Part shown: positions 22,049 to 23,057 of the stretch, piece by piece | Numbering within the stretch: position 1 is the first letter of the stretch | How the letters are laid out: each line of letters starts with the position of its first letter | DNA from: a virus | Virus record (IMG/VR): IMGVR_UViG_3300042556_003022 | Coordinates: 1 to 23,057 of that record | Direction: 5' to 3' (one strand) | DNA length: 23,057 nucleotides | Made by a program: the position numbers and the translations under genes | Notes under the pieces: model-generated | The model's input: only the letters and a program-made list of their open reading frames with translations | What the model was told of the DNA's origin: nothing | The model's database searches: none

Positions 22049-23057
22049 TTATCCAGTAACAGTCCAATTTTTTGCTGTGGCAATTGCAATGTCATCGCTG
22101 GCTGTGCCATAGTTGCTTGTGACAGTTATAGTTTGTGTTGGTAGTGAGGTTAAATTAGCTAAATTGGTGTAAATCTCGTTAAGATTATTTGGACTAAGAG
22201 TGGAGGCTAAAAATGAAACAGTGCTTTTTATTCCGGTTGCCCTGCAACGCTTGAGTGCCTGACAAGTTGCAGCAAAAGAAGCCATGTTTGTTGCGCTGGA
22301 GCAATTAAAGGCTGGAATGCTTTGAAGTGAAACGCAATTTTGAAACATACTGCTCATATTTGTCACGAGCGCAGTATTAAACAACGGAACACTTTGAAGC
22401 GATGTGCAGTTTTGAAACATGATACTCATGTTTAATACCAGCGAGGTATTAAACAAGGGGACGCTCTGAAGTGAAACGCAACTTTGAAACATACCACTCA
22501 TGTTTGTAGCAGCCGCAGTATTAAATAGAGGAACACTTTGGAGCGATGAGCAGCCACTAAGCATACCATTTATGTTTGGCACATTAGAAAGATCAAATAG
22601 AGGAACGCTGCGAAGCGAGGCACAACCTAAAAACATACTACCAACGGTGTTTGCTGGCGAGATGTTAAACAAAGGAACACTTTGGAGCGCAGAGCAATTT
22701 TGAAATAGATTGGCTAAACCTGTTGCTTTATGTGATAAAATAGTGCATTGTTCTAGCAACCTTAAATTCCCTGTTGTCCCTCCAATTAGTAGTGTAGTGC
22801 AATTTGGAGCCGATAGAGTAATTTCAAGAATTGGTGTTGTATATTGTGTTGCATTAACTGATGTGTGCTTGAAATTGAACTGAATAAGTGTAAGATTTTG
22901 TCCCGCTTGCGGAGTTATGACAATCATTGCCTGCCGCATTTTAGAACCAACAGGCCCAATTTCTGTTGATGCCGAGAGATTACTAAACACATAGTTATGT
23001 TGCGCTGTGACATTACTTGCAACATTTTCAATAAAACCATCGCCCCAATCAACTGTG
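22049..23057 (-). CDS. Tail-fibre-like protein with BspA-type leucine-rich repeats (5' end beyond window)
   Basis: The frame has no stop from the right edge to 22049. A GTG at 22990 is in frame but is probably not the start, because VDWGDGFIE (just inside the edge) and NYVFSN upstream of or at it match the PKD-like W-G-D-G ... Y region that precedes such repeats. From residue 98 of that GTG frame there are six tandem 24-residue repeats of the type NC-x-S-L-Q-S-V-P-L-F-N-T ... N-M-x-x-M-F-Q. The C-terminus ends IATAKNWTVTG. BspA/DUF285-type repeats occur in bacterial surface adhesins and in phage fibres. Here it is likely the receptor-binding part. It is clearly AT-rich compared with the rest, suggesting separate acquisition. 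Confidence 0.75.
   Translation of the reverse strand, partial: TVDWGDGFIENVASNVTAQHNYVFSNLSASTEIGPVGSKMRQAMIVITPQAGQNLTLIQFNFKHTSVNATQYTTPILEITLSAPNCTTLLIGGTTGNLRLLEQCTILSHKATGLANLFQNCSALQSVPLFNISPANTVGSMFLGCASLRSVPLFDLSNVPNINGMLSGCSSLQSVPLFNTAAATNMSGMFQSCVSLQSVPLFNTSLVLNMSIMFQNCTSLQSVPLFNTALVTNMSSMFQNCVSLQSIPAFNCSSATNMASFAATCQALKRCRATGIKSTVSFLASTLSPNNLNEIYTNLANLTSLPTQTITVTSNYGTASDDIAIATAKNWTVTG
22268..22699 (-). repeat. Six tandem 72-bp coding repeats (BspA-type LRR)
   Basis: Six consecutive 24-codon units lie in the fibre-like gene, 432 bp in total. The unit is marked by Cys near its start, SLQSVPLFN and N-M-x-x-M-F-Q. Neighbouring units share runs such as GGAACACTTTG and TTGAAACATA on the plus strand, so copy number could change by recombination. 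Confidence 0.85.

Noticed and set aside
22268-22699. CRISPR-like regular repeats
   Set aside because: The 72-bp period is an uninterrupted coding repeat in one frame that encodes leucine-rich repeats. There is no repeat-spacer structure.
22049-23057. Diversity-generating retroelement variable region in the fibre gene
   Set aside because: No reverse transcriptase or template repeat is visible in the window, and the C-terminus is not a C-type lectin fold by eye.

Overview
The window is part of the genome of a tailed phage, probably short-tailed (podovirus-type). Every gene I can support lies on the minus strand, so transcription runs from high to low coordinates. The content is almost purely virion structure, head assembly, lysis and DNA packaging or ejection. 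I see no plasmid, chromosomal, tRNA, rRNA, CRISPR or insertion-sequence features. Most of the window is GC-rich. The tail-fibre end (about 21.86-23.06 kb) is AT-rich, and the internal virion genes at about 2.0-4.0 kb are lower in GC than their neighbours. The host cannot be named from this sequence. Most genes lack a recognisable Shine-Dalgarno sequence, which suggests a host that does not depend strongly on it. The set of small cupin-like, zinc-ribbon and HNH-like proteins is what I associate with environmental (aquatic) podoviruses, but that is an inference.

Layout in transcription order. (1) 23057-21856: a tail-fibre-like protein with BspA-type leucine-rich repeats, running off the right edge, then a small fibre-associated protein. 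(2) 21859-20645: a lysis cassette of overlapping genes: membrane/coiled-coil protein (i-spanin-like), lipoprotein (o-spanin-like), two-helix holin-like protein, and M15-type endolysin. (3) 20640-18886: metallophosphoesterase, HTH protein and SprT-like metallopeptidase. (4) 18863-13336: glycosyltransferase-like protein, portal, HNH-like and zinc-ribbon small proteins, two unknowns, and the scaffolding protein, closed by a strong terminator. (5) 13335-13099: a 237-nt regulatory leader, then the major capsid protein, then a second strong hairpin. (6) 11677-5789: two small proteins, the tail nozzle-like protein, a tail protein with a fibre-type C-terminal domain, and three adjacent genes built from copies of one repeated adaptor-type domain. 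(7) 5757-1: cupin-like protein and four internal-virion/ejection-type proteins. The last is very large and runs off the left edge.

Together these genes build a procapsid (portal, scaffold, capsid), attach a short tail (adaptor, nozzle, fibres), load ejection proteins, and lyse the host. No terminase large subunit is present, so it must lie outside the window. No gap between genes exceeds 300 bases. The longest is 13099-13335.

The most unusual signals are these. An 8-bp palindrome family, CCC-Y-R-GGG, occurs 22 times exactly across the window, inside unrelated genes and at the apex of one intergenic hairpin, often at the cost of unusual codons. A three-gene cluster carries about six copies of one domain. 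A TAATAACC motif occurs only in the gaps before transcription-unit starts.
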